DNA from: Ochotona curzoniae
Taxonomy: Eukaryota; Chordata; Mammalia; Lagomorpha; Ochotonidae
Reading direction: 5' to 3'
Assembly: GCF_017591425.1 (NCBI RefSeq)
Contig: NW_024466307.1
Span: forward strand, 1,424,001 to 1,488,000
Length of the DNA: 64,000 nt
The notes under the pieces: generated by a model
Seen by the model: the letters and a program-made list of their open reading frames with translations, nothing else
Databases searched by the model: none
Told to the model about the DNA's origin: nothing
Shown: piece by piece, positions 50,000 to 60,935 of the stretch
Numbering within the stretch: the stretch's first letter is position 1
How the letters are laid out: each line of letters begins with the position of its first letter
Position numbers and translations under genes: made by a program

Positions 50000-50308
50000 C
50001 TTATTTCTGTCTATTTGAAAGACAGAGTGACAGAGGAAAAGAGAGACAGAGAGGTCTTCCCTCTGCTGGTTTCTTCCTCAAACGCCTGCAATAGCCAGAG
50101 AAGAAGGCAGGAGCCTGCTGCTCCATCCACGTCTCCCACCTGGATGGCAGAGGCCCAAGCACTTGGCAATCACCCACTGCCTCCCTGGATGTGCCACTAG
50201 CAAGCTGGATCCAAAGAGAGCAGCCAGTGGCTGAATTGGCACCCTGGTGTGGGATGTAGGCATCTCACGTTTGGGCAACTTAACCTGTGGGCTGCTAGGC
50301 CTGCCCCA
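50000..50308 (-). mobile_element. CSINE
   Basis: Reverse copy: tgtctatttgaaagacagag, tctgctggtttcttcctcaa, and head ggctgctaggcctgcccc. Confidence 0.85.
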
Positions 50309-50999
50309 GTCACCCGACTCTGACTGGGATATACTGGGCACAAGTACTGACACATCACACGGTAGCCCCTGAACATATACAAAGCAGCTGAAGAAGGAGG
50401 AAGCAGCCAGCTGTGATCTGGTGTTCTCAAGGGCAGAGGTACACGGTGTGAGGACAGTCCCGTTTCCTCACTAGTGACTAAGTGTCAGAGAAGCGGGCTC
50501 TCCTCTTGCTATTTTTTACTAAGTCTAGAATATTTGTTGAAACGGCATTCCAATCTTTAAACTTATCTGAGTGAGAAAAAGGAGGTACAAAATCCAAGGA
50601 TCGAATGCTAGCCAACACAAATGCTTAGATAACGATCCGCTGAACAAGAATGAGCTCCAGGAGGGACTGCATGGATGAACAGTGTCCACCACACAACATG
50701 GGCTCACGCAGCTTTGGGACTGCGCCCTGCACCTAGCTGACTTGTGCTGTCACGGGAGGACAGGCTCTGACACCTGCAGCTCACAAAACTGGACACCACT
50801 TGGAGTTTCCATAGGGTTTGGGCAGTACAGACACTTAGCTTGGGTGGGACCGACACACTGCAGCGGCTGTGATAAGCGTTTCACACATGTACATCCACAA
50901 GGTCTTATGCCAGAGTTCACTAAATTCATCAAGAGGAAGTAACACCAGGCCTCCTTAAATCATTAAAATAGAAGAGGAGGGAATTCCTCCAAATTCCTT

Positions 51000-53000
51000 C
51001 TACAAGGGCAGCATTGTCTGGATCTTGAAATCAGACAGACACAACACATAAAGAAAGCCTCTGGCCAGAATGCTCCATGGACACAGATGCAAAAACTCTC
51101 ACCAAAATGCAACGTCACATTACAAAGACTCAGCCACCGTGCTTGCATGGGGTCCAGCTCAGGGTTACAAGCACAGCTCAACACACACCAATCTATAAAT
51201 CTGAGATGCCTCATCTACAGCAGGAAGGACAAAAGTCCTACGATCATCTGATTAGATGAAGATCAGACAAAACCCGGCATCCCTTCCTGATAAAAGCTCT
51301 AATAAATTTGGTTACAAACATAACTCATCCTAATGAAGGTGATGTGCAACCAGCCAACCACTAACTCCACATGGAATGTGGAAAAGCTGAAGGCTTTTGC
51401 TTTGACATGTGAAACAGGACAAGAATGTCCACTTTTACCACTGTCGTTCCACACTGTGCTGGAGGTCAAAGCCGCAGAACTTAGCCAAAAGACAACAAGT
51501 TGGAAAAAAGGAAGTCTAAAGTCTCACTCCTTCAGATGACATGATTTTATATATAGAAAACAAAACTCCTCAAAGGGTGGTTAGAACTGACACACCCAGC
51601 AAGGCTGCAGCAGGCAGCGTCTGCATGCAAAGGGAGTGGTGCTGTCACAGCAATTGGGAATCAGCTGGGAAGCAAGATGGAGTCCTACTTTGGACAGCAC
51701 TACACTGAGAACCATAAATCAGTACTGAAAAGAATAAGTAGTGATAGAAGCGTTAAGACATCCACGTTCATGGATTCCAAGAATCAACACTATTAAAACA
51801 CACACACTACGCAAAGTGATTCATGAGTCAACGCAACCCCTATCAAAATCCCAACAACATTTTTTTTCTGAAACTAGAAAAAAAAAAAAAAACAAAAAAT
51901 CAATACCAACCACAAAAGACCCCATGCAGTCAAAGTGGTCCCAAGCAAACAGAACAAGGCAGAAAACATTATACTACCTGACTTCAACATTGGGCTTGGC
52001 ATGACAGCTCAGTGGCTAAAATCCTTGTCTCGCACATACTGGGATCCCATATGGGCGATTTGGGTCATGGCTGTTCCACTTCCCATCCAGCTCCCTGCTT
52101 GTGGCCTGGGAAAGCAGCAGAGGACCAGAGGACAGCACACATCCTTGGGATCCAGCACCCGCTTGAGACACCCAGAAGCTCCCAGCCCCTGGCTTTGGAT
52201 CGGCTCAGCTCTGGCCACTGCGGCCTCTCGGCGAGTGAACCAGCAGACAGAAGGTCTTTCTCAATTTCCTTCTCTCTCTAAATTTGCCTTTCCAGTAAAA
52301 ATCAATAAATCTTAAAAAAAAAAGTGTCAGTAATTAAAACAGCATGGTATTGGCATAAGAACACATCCACAGATAAGGAGACAGATATGAGAACCCAGAA
52401 GTAAACTGATAAATCTACCACCAATCGGTTTTTGAGAAAGGTGCTAAGACAAGAGACAAGCGTTGGCTGGGATGTAGAGGAGAGCAAACCCTTCAAACTT
52501 GTGGGGGTGTAAGGCAGCACAGTCATGGCACAGAGAGGCTTCAAAAAACTAGCAGGAGATTTACCACAGGATCCAGCAGTCCTGGTATTCAGTATCCTTC
52601 CAAGGGAAATGGAATCCACCTGCCCCACGCTTATCGCAGCACTGACCCTGGATGTCCATCCACTGACAGATGGAGAAAATGTGGTGCATTTGCACAATGG
52701 AGTATTACTCAGCCACTAAAAGGATGGCAACTGGCTATTTGCAACAAGGACTAGAGAAACAAGCCAAACGCACAAAGGCAAACCCGCACATGTATGGTTT
52801 AGAAAACAGGATCGCAAACAAGTTAGAAGTGTAGCTAAGGGGTTCCCAATGGCCAGGGAGGGGAGAGGAAAGGCTGGTTGACAGGTGCTAGGTCATGGGC
52901 AGACAGCAGTCAGAAGTTCTGGGGTTCTCCTGCACGGGAGGGTGATGACAGAGCACGTTCATGCCCTGTGCATTTCTCCATTCACAACGCCTTGGAAGAT
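51000..53000 (+). mobile_element. Second old L1 remnant (ORF2 3' half and 3' region)
   Basis: Text matching L1 ORF2 includes gaaacaggacaagaatgtcc, gatgacatgattttatatat-agaaaac, aacagcatggtattggcata, ccaccaatcggtttttgaga and tggagtattactcagccact (52701-52720). A CSINE at 51993-52322 interrupts it. It overlaps in content with the 46.5-49.9 kb element, so it is a separate insertion. Degenerate. Confidence 0.85.
51993..52322 (+). mobile_element. CSINE inserted in L1
   Basis: Forward copy: ttggcatgacagctcagtgg, actgggatcccatatgggcg, gcctttccagtaaaaatcaa. L1 text (ctacctgacttcaacatt / gtaattaaaacagcatgg) flanks it. Confidence 0.92.
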
Positions 53001-54689
53001 GCCTTCATTACTAAGATGCTGAGACTCCCCACACGGGGCATTACAGTGAAACACCACATGAAAGGCATGATTTTAATGTCAAAGTTTTTTTCATAAATAA
53101 GAAATATAAAACCTCAAACCAAACCAACCAAACCACAACATGCAAAAGTGATGGATTTAAGATCATTTCATGGTTTGCCTATAAATTAATCACAGTATGT
53201 GTGAAGTTGATAGGATTTTCAGAATGTCTGTTCTGCAGCGTCATGCTGCTGCACTAGGTAAACCATCTCCCCTGGACCAACTAGGAGCACGGGTGGCCTG
53301 CCGCTGCCCCTTCCCTGCTGATGGCCCCAAGAATCCTGTCCTGGGCTCCCTCTTTGTGTCTCACAGGCTGGCTGCTGTGCACCAGTCTCCCCTTGTCACA
53401 CGGGCTCAGAGTCGGGAAGGCAGGGTTCCCACCAGAACGAGCCCGCCCACCCCACGCCATGCCAGGAAGGGCAGTCTGGCTGGGATCCCAGGCGGTGAAC
53501 AACCTGCACAACTGTGTGTGGTGGCCTGTCAGGAGGCGGAACAACGCTGCCTTACCCCCCTCTCTCCCACATTTTCCTGGAGACGGCATTTCCAGAGCTC
53601 CGTGTCCCTCCAACTTTTTCTCACTCAGCCCAGATGCTGTAGAGTAATGGGGAAACTTCCAGACGTTACTCATCTGCGTGTGACACATTGCCGTGAGACG
53701 GCCGAAGGTCTGTGTTTGGTTTCCATGGTGAAACGAAACAAGGGAAAAGATAAAACCCCTGTGGCCCTCAAGGGGGGCTGAGGAACTCTGCTGTGCAGGG
53801 GTGGGGGCTGCAGAAGTGTCCTATGACCCTGCTGCTGGGGGTTCCTGGCTGCTCGGTGCAGGCCCCTCCTGGCCACCTCTCCCACCCCAAAAGGCTCATC
53901 AGCTCCAGTGGGCCTGTGTTCTGTCCCCAGCTGCGGCTGGAAAGGCTTTGTCTGCAGACACCTGTCTGCATTAAGCATATGCCCTGGGAGGAACAGGCGT
54001 GAAGGTGAGAGATGCGGATTCCGAGCCACACAGGCAAGCCCTTCTCCTGTCCTTCCAGCTATTTTCTGCCCCACAGAGTCAGTCACTCAATCACTGGGTC
54101 ACGGCTCACAGCGGACCACAGCCCAGGTCCAGCTTGGTGCCTGGACGCCAGCAGCAGAGCCAAGTGAGCAGCATAGCCTGGGGACGGGAAAAGGCGGGTC
54201 CAGAGGGGCACTGAGGGGCTGCCAGGGTTAGAACCCATGTGTCTCCACTCCAGGGGCAGAGCTCGGGACTGGGCCCTGAGGGCACCATCACTGGGGCAGG
54301 ATTCATGTCCTTTGAGGGACAGTGTGTCTGCCCCCTTCTTCCATGTGGGGACAGTGTCGGTCCCCTCCTGGACACAACAGGTATCATTCTAGATGCAGAC
54401 AGGCCCTCCACCTGCTGTCTGCTAACTCACCAGATGCCACCCTGGCCATGCCCTGTGGCTGTGATGCCAAGGGCGTCTCTAGAAACGGCCCTTTCTCCCC
54501 TGTGGTGCAAGTTGAGAGCCAGGAGCTGGAGAAAGCATCACTGCGATATGAACACTTGGCAAAAGCCAATCAACATCATCTCCTACGACACGGGAGACAT
54601 GCAGTTATCTCTCACACCCATGGGTGCACCTCCACGCAGCCCTGCTAAGCACATCTGGAAGGCCTCGGGCTGGGCACCAGGCCGGGGCG

Positions 54690-54910
54690 CTAAGATGCCA
54701 TGCTGGGTGGCTGAGGTCTCCATCCGCCTCAGCTTCTGAGTCCAGTTCCCTGTGAATGCACACCCTGGGGGGCACCAGGGGTGGCCCACAGGGGACTCAG
54801 AGTTCCTGGCTCCTGGCTTCTGCCCAGCCCAGCCTTGGCTGCTGTGGGCATTTGCAAGGGAGAGCCAGCAGGTGAAAGCTCTGTCCACTCTCTCTGTGCC
54901 TCTCAGACCT
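54690..54910 (+). mobile_element. CSINE, very old
   Basis: Recognised by cacaccctggggggcaccag, ttcctggctcctggcttctg, cccagcccagccttggctgc and a gccagcaggtgaaagctctg end; no clear head or tail. Confidence 0.4.
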
Positions 54911-55354
54911 TCAGAGAGGCTGGGAGGGCGAAGCACCAGCAGGTGCCTCAGTGCAGGGGCCGGGCTGGGGGTCAGGCTGCAGGCCTCTCTACTGCTTGAG
55001 CCAGCAGAGAGAAATTGGAAATGCACTTGGTGTTAACGTTGGTCTGCTAATGAATGGAAACTGAAGTTTGGAAGGAGCACAGAGCTGTGATGTGACGAAG
55101 GCAGAATCCAGCGGAGGAATATTTAGGAAGTGAGGACATCGAGCAGGACTGAATCACACCACGGTTCGGGGTGAAGCATCAGGCGGAGAGCAGAGAGGAG
55201 GAAATAAAACGCCTCCACTTCCTGGCTCAGGAGTTGAACAGGTTCCAGGATTCAACCTCCCACTTCTCCTGCTTGTGTTACGCTGTTGTGTGAACAACTT
55301 TCGGGAACCAACGTGGCAGCCATCACCCTGCACAGTGAGGCCAGCCCGGCCGGG

Positions 55355-55501
55355 CTGGGTGTGCTGCCCCAGGGTGCTCTCTCTCATCCACTGGTTTGTC
55401 GTTTTTCTCTGTTCTGTATGGGACCAGTCTTCCCTGAGTCAGAGGGCCCCGACACCTCACTGGTGTCTGCTGGTCCTCCCGCACTGACAGACTGCCGAGA
55501 G
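55355..55501 (+). repeat. 147-bp perfect inverted repeat, left arm
   Basis: Base-by-base reading shows this arm is the exact reverse complement of 56442-56588, with no mismatch over 147 positions. It begins ctgggtgtgctgcccc and ends cagactgccgagag. The flanks are unrelated on both sides. The arms are 940 bp apart. The sequence is not one of the repeat families I recognise. Confidence 0.95.
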
Positions 55502-55664
55502 GAAGAGATTTTTCTCAAACGCTGGGTTACTGTGGAAGATGTTTTATAACCTTTTGCTGTTTTACAGTAACAATTAATTTCCTGACAAAACTGGAAACTT
55601 CCAGGCTTCTTTGTGAGAATCCCACAGTTTGAGGGCTATCACTGACTCGGACACACTAGAGAGG

Positions 55665-55706
55665 ACACGCCTGTGGTCACCACGCCTGTGGTCACCACGC
55701 CTGCCA
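55665..55706 (+). repeat. 15-bp tandem repeat, about 2.7 copies
   Basis: cacgcctgtggtcac occurs in a row, the last copy incomplete (cacgcctgccac). Confidence 0.85.
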
Positions 55707-56142
55707 CTGCAGCTGTCGCTTCCGACCATCTTCCTCCCACACAGGACTTCTGCAGTTAACACCTGCATGAGTTGGGGGGTGGGCAACAAGCCACAGGAGC
55801 AGTTTTCCCAGCAATCAGCTGGCTCAGAAGCCGCTCCCTCCCAGCACGCCATGTCCAGGGCAGCCCCCAGAAAGACCTACGTTTGTGACTAAGGGGCTGG
55901 TGATCCTAGGTGATCTCAGAAGGGGGAGGGGCAAGACAGGTGCTGCGTGTGCAAACACCTGAGGGCACCCCAGGCTTCCTCCCAACAGAACCCGATCTTA
56001 GGAGTCGCTCCGCCTAGAGAACCCAGCCCAGCCCGCATGCTGGTTCTGGCCACAGGGCTGGAGACAGGAGCAGAGCTAGAGCCAGGGGACAGGGGACAAG
56101 GAGGGTAGGGGGCAGAACCTGACCCAGAGGCAGTGCTCAGGC

Positions 56143-56372
56143 CCGGGGCGGTGGCACGGAGGCTGACGCTGCCGGGGATGCCCACGGCCTGTATCAGAGG
56201 CCCTGCTCTGATGGCCAGCCCTGCTTCTGCTCCCAGCTTCCTGCTCACCCTCGCCACTGGAGGCAGCAGAAGGCCAGCTCCTGGCTCTGGTGTGGTCCAG
56301 CCCAGATGTTGTGGACATCTGGGGAATGATCAGTGTCTCTCTACCTTCCAAATAAAAATAACTAAATACAAA
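56143..56372 (+). mobile_element. CSINE, diverged
   Basis: Forward copy: cggggcggtggcacggaggc head, gctcccagcttcctgctcac, agctcctggctctggtgtgg, and tctctaccttccaaataaaa tail. Confidence 0.7.
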
Positions 56373-56441
56373 TTTGTTATCCATCTCTTGAATATCCATC
56401 TTTTGAAAATAACTAAATAAAAAATTGTTATTGTTATCTAT

Positions 56442-56588
56442 CTCTCGGCAGTCTGTCAGTGCGGGAGGACCAGCAGACACCAGTGAGGTGTCGGGGCCCT
56501 CTGACTCAGGGAAGACTGGTCCCATACAGAACAGAGAAAAACGACAAACCAGTGGATGAGAGAGAGCACCCTGGGGCAGCACACCCAG
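56442..56588 (-). repeat. 147-bp perfect inverted repeat, right arm
   Basis: This is the exact reverse complement of 55355-55501. The arm begins shortly after a SINE (56143-56372) and a short AT-rich stretch containing two copies of an aataactaaata motif; its far end joins unrelated sequence at 56589. Confidence 0.95.
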
Positions 56589-57568
56589 GTCATCCACGGA
56601 GGGAGGCAATGAGGGAGTGAGGGTGACAGGGACCTCCCCACCTGTCCCAGCGACAGCAGTGGGACAGAGCAGAGCTGCTGAGGCAGGCATGGGCACAGAC
56701 ATCAAACCCCTGTGTGTGTGGTGATACCAGATACAGATGAAGAAGCAGGGCTTTCATTCCCGCTCAGGTACAAGGGAGGAACGTGGGCTCCAGACCTGGG
56801 CATGGACGGCCATCGGGGGTACTCCCAGGGGCAGGAAAGGCCGTGAGACACGGGACAATGATGACACTTTCTGGCTGCATCCATGACAGGCCCTGGAGTG
56901 TGCAGTACACTGCGTGCAGGCCTGCTGCGCCAGTGACCTGTACCTCCTTAGAGCCAATTTGCTTTCGTCCCCATGACCGGATTGCACAGAGGAGGAAGTG
57001 GGCACGCCCCAAGCTCCTCCCCACACCTATCCCTGCCTCTTTTCCCAGGAGACTGAAGCAAGTACAGAACCAGTGGGAGGGTACACGTGCCCCACCACAG
57101 GAAGCAGGCAGAATCGGTAGCCTCTGAGCACCCCTGAATCCATGACGGATTCACCTGGCAGGCAGGGAGTCAAGTGCAAGAAACATGAACGAGCTCATAG
57201 CACAGGGCTGGCCAGGCCCAAGCAGTCCTCCAGCCCCATCCCCTGCCCTCACAGATGTCACTTCACTCCTTGCTCCAGGCACGGCCTTGCTGTGGCTGTG
57301 CGAGGGACACAGGGATAGAAGGTCACACACGTACTGGCAACACTCGTCAGACAATGCAAATCTCAGCCAGCTGCAGAGCAAGGGGTAGGAGGCACATCCA
57401 GGACTCGGTCCTTCTACATCCTGAATCCTGCCTACGCCTGACCTACAGTGCAGGAAGCACTGGGAGGTGCTTCTGCCCCCAGTTGACTGGGCCTGGAACC
57501 TGCCACACCTACTGAGCACTGCACACAGAGCATTCACAAAGAACCACAAGGTAGGGACCAACACGGGG

Positions 57569-58110
57569 AGAGACCCACAGGCTGGATACTAAAGCTAGGT
57601 ACTGAGGCTGGGTGCGCACAGGGGGAGAGACCCGCAAGGCTGGGTACTGAGGCTGGGTACTCACACAGGCAGAGACCCGCAAGGCTGAGTACTGAAGCTG
57701 GGTATACACAGGGGGAGAGACCCGCAAGGCTGGGTACTCACACAGGCAGAGACCCGCAAGGCTGGGTACTGAAGCTGGGTATACACAGGGGGAGAGACTT
57801 GCAAGGCTGAGTACTGAAGCTAGGTACACACAGGAGGAGAGACCTGCAAGGCTGGGTACTAAGGCTGGGTACTCACACAGGGGGAGAGACCCGTAAGGCT
57901 GAGTACTGAAGCTGGGTACACACAGGGGGAGAGACTTGCAAGGCTGAGTACTGAAGCTAGGTACACACGGGGGAGAGACCTGCAAGGCTGGGTACTGAGG
58001 CTGGGTACTCACACAGGGGGAGAGACCCGCAAGGCTGAGTACTGAAGCTGGGTACACATAGAGGGAGAGACCCGCAAGGCTGGGTACTGAGGCTAGGTAC
58101 TCACACGGGG
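57569..58110 (-). repeat. 45-bp minisatellite built from the ARSB exon 6 donor boundary
   Basis: There are twelve units, followed by the exon edge itself as the thirteenth. The marker agaga (plus strand) starts at 57569, 57626, 57671, 57716, 57748, 57793, 57838, 57885, 57930, 57974, 58021 and 58066; the matching agaag in exon 6 is at 58111. Most spacings are 45 bp, with variants of 57, 32, 47 and 44. Four units keep the exact minus-strand string GTGTGAGTACC of the true donor; the others have decayed to GTGTGTACC or GTGTATACC. Similarity reaches about 12 bases into the exon, so the founding duplication spanned the exon-intron junction. No stop interrupts the exon 6 frame through the array. Confidence 0.93.
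58098..58107 (-). promoter_or_regulatory. ARSB: 5' splice site of ARSB exon 6
   Basis: On the minus strand it reads CGT|GTGAGTA, a strong donor. The same GTGTGAGTACC string recurs in four units of the adjacent array (exon-side bases at 58013, 57877, 57742 and 57665), so the splicing machinery meets several equivalent downstream donors. Confidence 0.9.
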
Positions 58111-58175
58111 AGAAGTCCTCAAATTCTGGGTCAATGTTGTGCAGTAGCTCTACTCTGGGCGATGGGCGTCCTTCA
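58105..58175 (-). CDS. ARSB: ARSB exon 6
   Basis: This is an internal coding exon of arylsulfatase B, about human residues 381-405. On the minus strand it follows the acceptor atttctcttccag and ends at donor t|gtgagtacc. It is 71 bp, as in human. It starts with the third base of a Ser codon and reads EGRPSPRVELLHNIDPEFED then FSP, ending on the first base of the Cys405 codon; the human counterpart has LLHNIDPNFVDSSPC. Identification rests on this close match, the exact length and phase, and in-phase joining to exon 7. The intron side of its donor is the beginning of a 45-bp minisatellite made of copies of this very boundary. The reading frame also remains open past the donor down to a stop at 57509-57511. 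Confidence 0.96.
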
Positions 58176-58649
58176 CTGGAAGAGAAATATTTTGGAAATA
58201 ATTAAATTCCTCTCTCAAATTAGCTTTTTTAAAAAATACTTGCATTCTTACTCTTGTTGCCAAGAACAAAGCTGTGAGCTGCTTCAGTGGATACAGCGCT
58301 TCGCAGCCCCTGTGCTCCCCGCACTCAGCGTCAGAGTCGAACTCATGATGTTCAATGTCACCGAGTCCAGCCCCTTTGCAGCAGGCACCATCCACCCCAG
58401 GGAGATGTGCACTTGGTTGACCCCATAGGCTGCCTCCTGAACTCATGCAAGGAAACCCAAAGTATCCGCCCACACGGTGGCCCAGCAGACCAGCCTGCGC
58501 CAGGAGCCCCAGCACCCACATCTCATTTAACCCCATGAGCCAGGGACGCCTGTGTCTCAGCACATGCCTGGGTGCTGACCGGCAACTGGCAGAGTCGCGG
58601 GCACAACCCTTCCTGCTAGAAACGTGCTGTGTCTGTTAGCTGGGGGCAG

Positions 58650-59140
58650 GGGGGTGGGCCTTCATGCAGTGGTCAGCATGCTGCTTGGGACAGCTTTGCT
58701 CCCAGTGGGAAGGCCTGGTTCAAATCCCGCCTCTGTTTGCAAGCTGGTTCTGCGTGTACACGCATGGCGCGGGAGGCGGTGGCTGAGCGCTCCAGGGCTC
58801 GGGCCTCTGCGTGCACACACATGGCGTGGGAGGCGGTGGCTGAGCGCTCCAGCGCTGGGACCTCTGCGTGCACACGCATGGCGTGGGAGGCGGTGGCTGA
58901 GCACTCCAGCGCTGGGGCCTCTGCGTGCACACGCATGGCGCGGGAGGCGGTGGCTGAGTGCTCCAGGGCTCGGGCCTCTGCGTGCACTCGGGACACATAC
59001 TGCAGTTCTGGGCTGCCGCCTGGACTAAGCCTGGATGTTGCTAGCACTTAGGGAGTGAGTCAGCAGATGCATGAGCTCCTCTGCTGCTCCAGGCCTTTCA
59101 CATAAATGTTAAAAAACAATGAATAAAACCTTCTTTTAAA
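58650..59140 (+). mobile_element. CSINE carrying an internal 57-bp minisatellite
   Basis: Head at about 58656-58750 (gccttcatgcagtggtcagc, ggttcaaatcccgcctctgt), then the array at 58751-58978, then the 3' part (ggactaagcctggatgttgc, agggagtgagtcagcagatg, tttcacataaatg). Confidence 0.7.
58751..58978 (+). repeat. 57-bp minisatellite, 4 copies, inside a SINE
   Basis: Units beginning tgcgtg start at 58751, 58808, 58865 and 58922, with a fifth start at 58979. Each holds catggcg-ygggaggcggtggctgag. The 57-bp (19-codon) period keeps frames open on both strands. The array sits in the middle of the SINE at 58650-59140. Confidence 0.93.
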
Positions 59141-60107
59141 ATGGCTGTGAGCATAAAATACACCCAACGTGTATGGGGGGTGCATGAACCAGGTCATGGT
59201 GCCAGTGCAGGCTTGAGTCTAAAAGAAGTTGCTCTCAACAACAGAACACCACGGGTCTGTGCGTGACCCATGAGGCTCCTAACGCCCCAGCAGGACAGCT
59301 CAGCGTCCACACCCCACCCCCACTGGCGGGTGTGGACGGCAGTGGTGGACGGCAGTGGTTTGGGATTTCAAAGGCCAGTCAAATTTCAGAAAAATCTGGG
59401 CTGTGATTCAAGGCATGGCGCTTGCCAAGGAAGGAAATGTGAAGACAAAATGTGATTAATTCAAAACAAAACTTTGGCCATCACCATTATTTTTAAAAAT
59501 GACTGCAAAAAGGTAGGAAGGATGTAACCTCAAAAGACTCTCCTTTAAATTACATGTTAGTAACTTGGGAATTCTGCGAGATTTCCCTCTCCATAAGGCA
59601 CAGGCTTCAGAGAGGTGGCAAAGAGATACTGAGGAGAGACTGGCCCATTTCTGGGATGCAGACAGGCCAATCACCTGGCTGCCTCACAGACACCCACTGG
59701 CACAAAGTCCAGGAGCCAGGCTCTGATCCCAGAGCCCCGAAGCAAAGAAAACTGTCAACGTGAGGAAGTCCACACGATGACGATGATGACGGTCGCTAAC
59801 TTCTCAGTTTACACAGCAGTAGCAGATCTGAGATCCTATCAACAAAGAAGCCAGGAAGATGGCAAGGCCAGCGTTTGGAAGTCTTTGTACTGTAGGGAAG
59901 AGGGGACCGCGATCGGTGAAGTGCAGAGGTAGCCAAGCAAAACTTATGCGTTAGACTTTTAGGACGATTATGAAAAACAAGCAAGTTTTTTTTTCACCTG
60001 GACCGCAAGAAATCAAAACGCAATTGCTTAATTCAAAAGATGGCAGCAAAAAAACGGGAGAACTCCAAAAATGTCAGGGTCAATATATTAATATAGAACT
60101 ACTGGTC

Positions 60108-60358
60108 TCTTACATTTACTTATTGGAGAGAGAGCCTGCACACATGGGTATGAGCACACCCACTTCCATCTGGTAATTCACTGCCCAGACACCTGTGACG
60201 GCTGGGGCTGGGGGAGCTGGAAATGCAGTCCAGCTCGCCCGGTGACGTTAGCCATCGTGGCTGTGGACCGGGGTGAGGAGGCACAGCTGGACCTGAAGCC
60301 CAGTGCCACAGTGGGGGATGGCGGACTCCTCGCTGCTAGGCTAAAAGCTCACTCCTAA
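60108..60358 (-). mobile_element. CSINE, very old
   Basis: Reverse fragment: acatttacttattggagaga, cacttccatctggtaattca-ctgcccagacacctgtgacg; head region gctaggctaaaagctc. Confidence 0.45.
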
Positions 60359-60651
60359 CCACCATTCATCTCAAATAGCAAAGGTCCCTGGAATAGCCCA
60401 GAACATGAGGCTCGGGGTATGAAAGAATCTTTTCCTGGTAACTTGAGAGCCACAAGCAGGCTGTGAGAGATGAGGTCAGGCTTGGGAGGGGAAGGGAAGG
60501 CCAGTTGCACTCCCCGAGCACAGATCTGCCAAGACAAGTCTTCAGGCTCCAAACTGGAGTCAAAACTCCCGGCCAGCTCAAGTGTGCTGTGACTCCACTT
60601 GGTCTTTTTAATAAGTTTTCTAATGCCATTTTTCACCAACTTTTTTTTTTA

Positions 60652-60935
60652 CTTTTTAAGATTTGTTTATTTGAAAGACACAGTGACGCAGAGAGAAAGG
60701 GGGACCTGTGCCATCTGTGGGTCCACAACAGCTGACGGTAGGTCGCGCTGAGGCCGGGGGCCCAGACTCCAGCCAGGTCTCCCACATGGGCAGAAGGAGC
60801 TCCAGTGCTCGGGCCATCCTCCACTGCGACCTCAGGTGCACAGCAGGGAGCCGGATGGGAATGGAGAGGGTGTTCAGCATGGGAGGTCTACATGGCAAGT
60901 CGTGGCCTAATCTGGCTGCGCCCCAATGCTGGCCA
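60652..60935 (-). mobile_element. CSINE
   Basis: Reverse copy: tttttaagatttgtttattt-gaaagacacagtgacg, ggtctcccacatgggcagaa, gcagggagccggatgggaat. Confidence 0.85.

Larger units (their letters stand above)
36115..58104 (-). other. ARSB: ARSB intron 6 (about 22 kb)
   Basis: This GT-AG intron lies between exons 6 and 7. It contains CSINEs, two L1 remnants in plus orientation (antisense to ARSB), minisatellites at 39.4, 39.9 and 57.6 kb, and a perfect 147-bp inverted repeat. The stretches 37.2-39.4, 40.2-42.1, 43.7-46.4, 50.3-51.0 and 53.1-54.6 kb show nothing I can identify: long open frames there (for example 42357-43178 plus) have no recognisable domain and no splice or family support. No nested gene was found. 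Confidence 0.85.

Noticed and set aside
55286..56705. Shared peptide (LPQGALSHPLVCRFSLF and onward) in frames on opposite strands, as if a repeated exon
   Set aside because: The shared segment is the 147-bp inverted repeat; there are no splice signals or coding signature, so I treat it as a DNA duplication, not exons.
58624..59051. Several 80-140-codon frames on both strands
   Set aside because: They are produced by the 57-bp (19-codon) minisatellite in a SINE.
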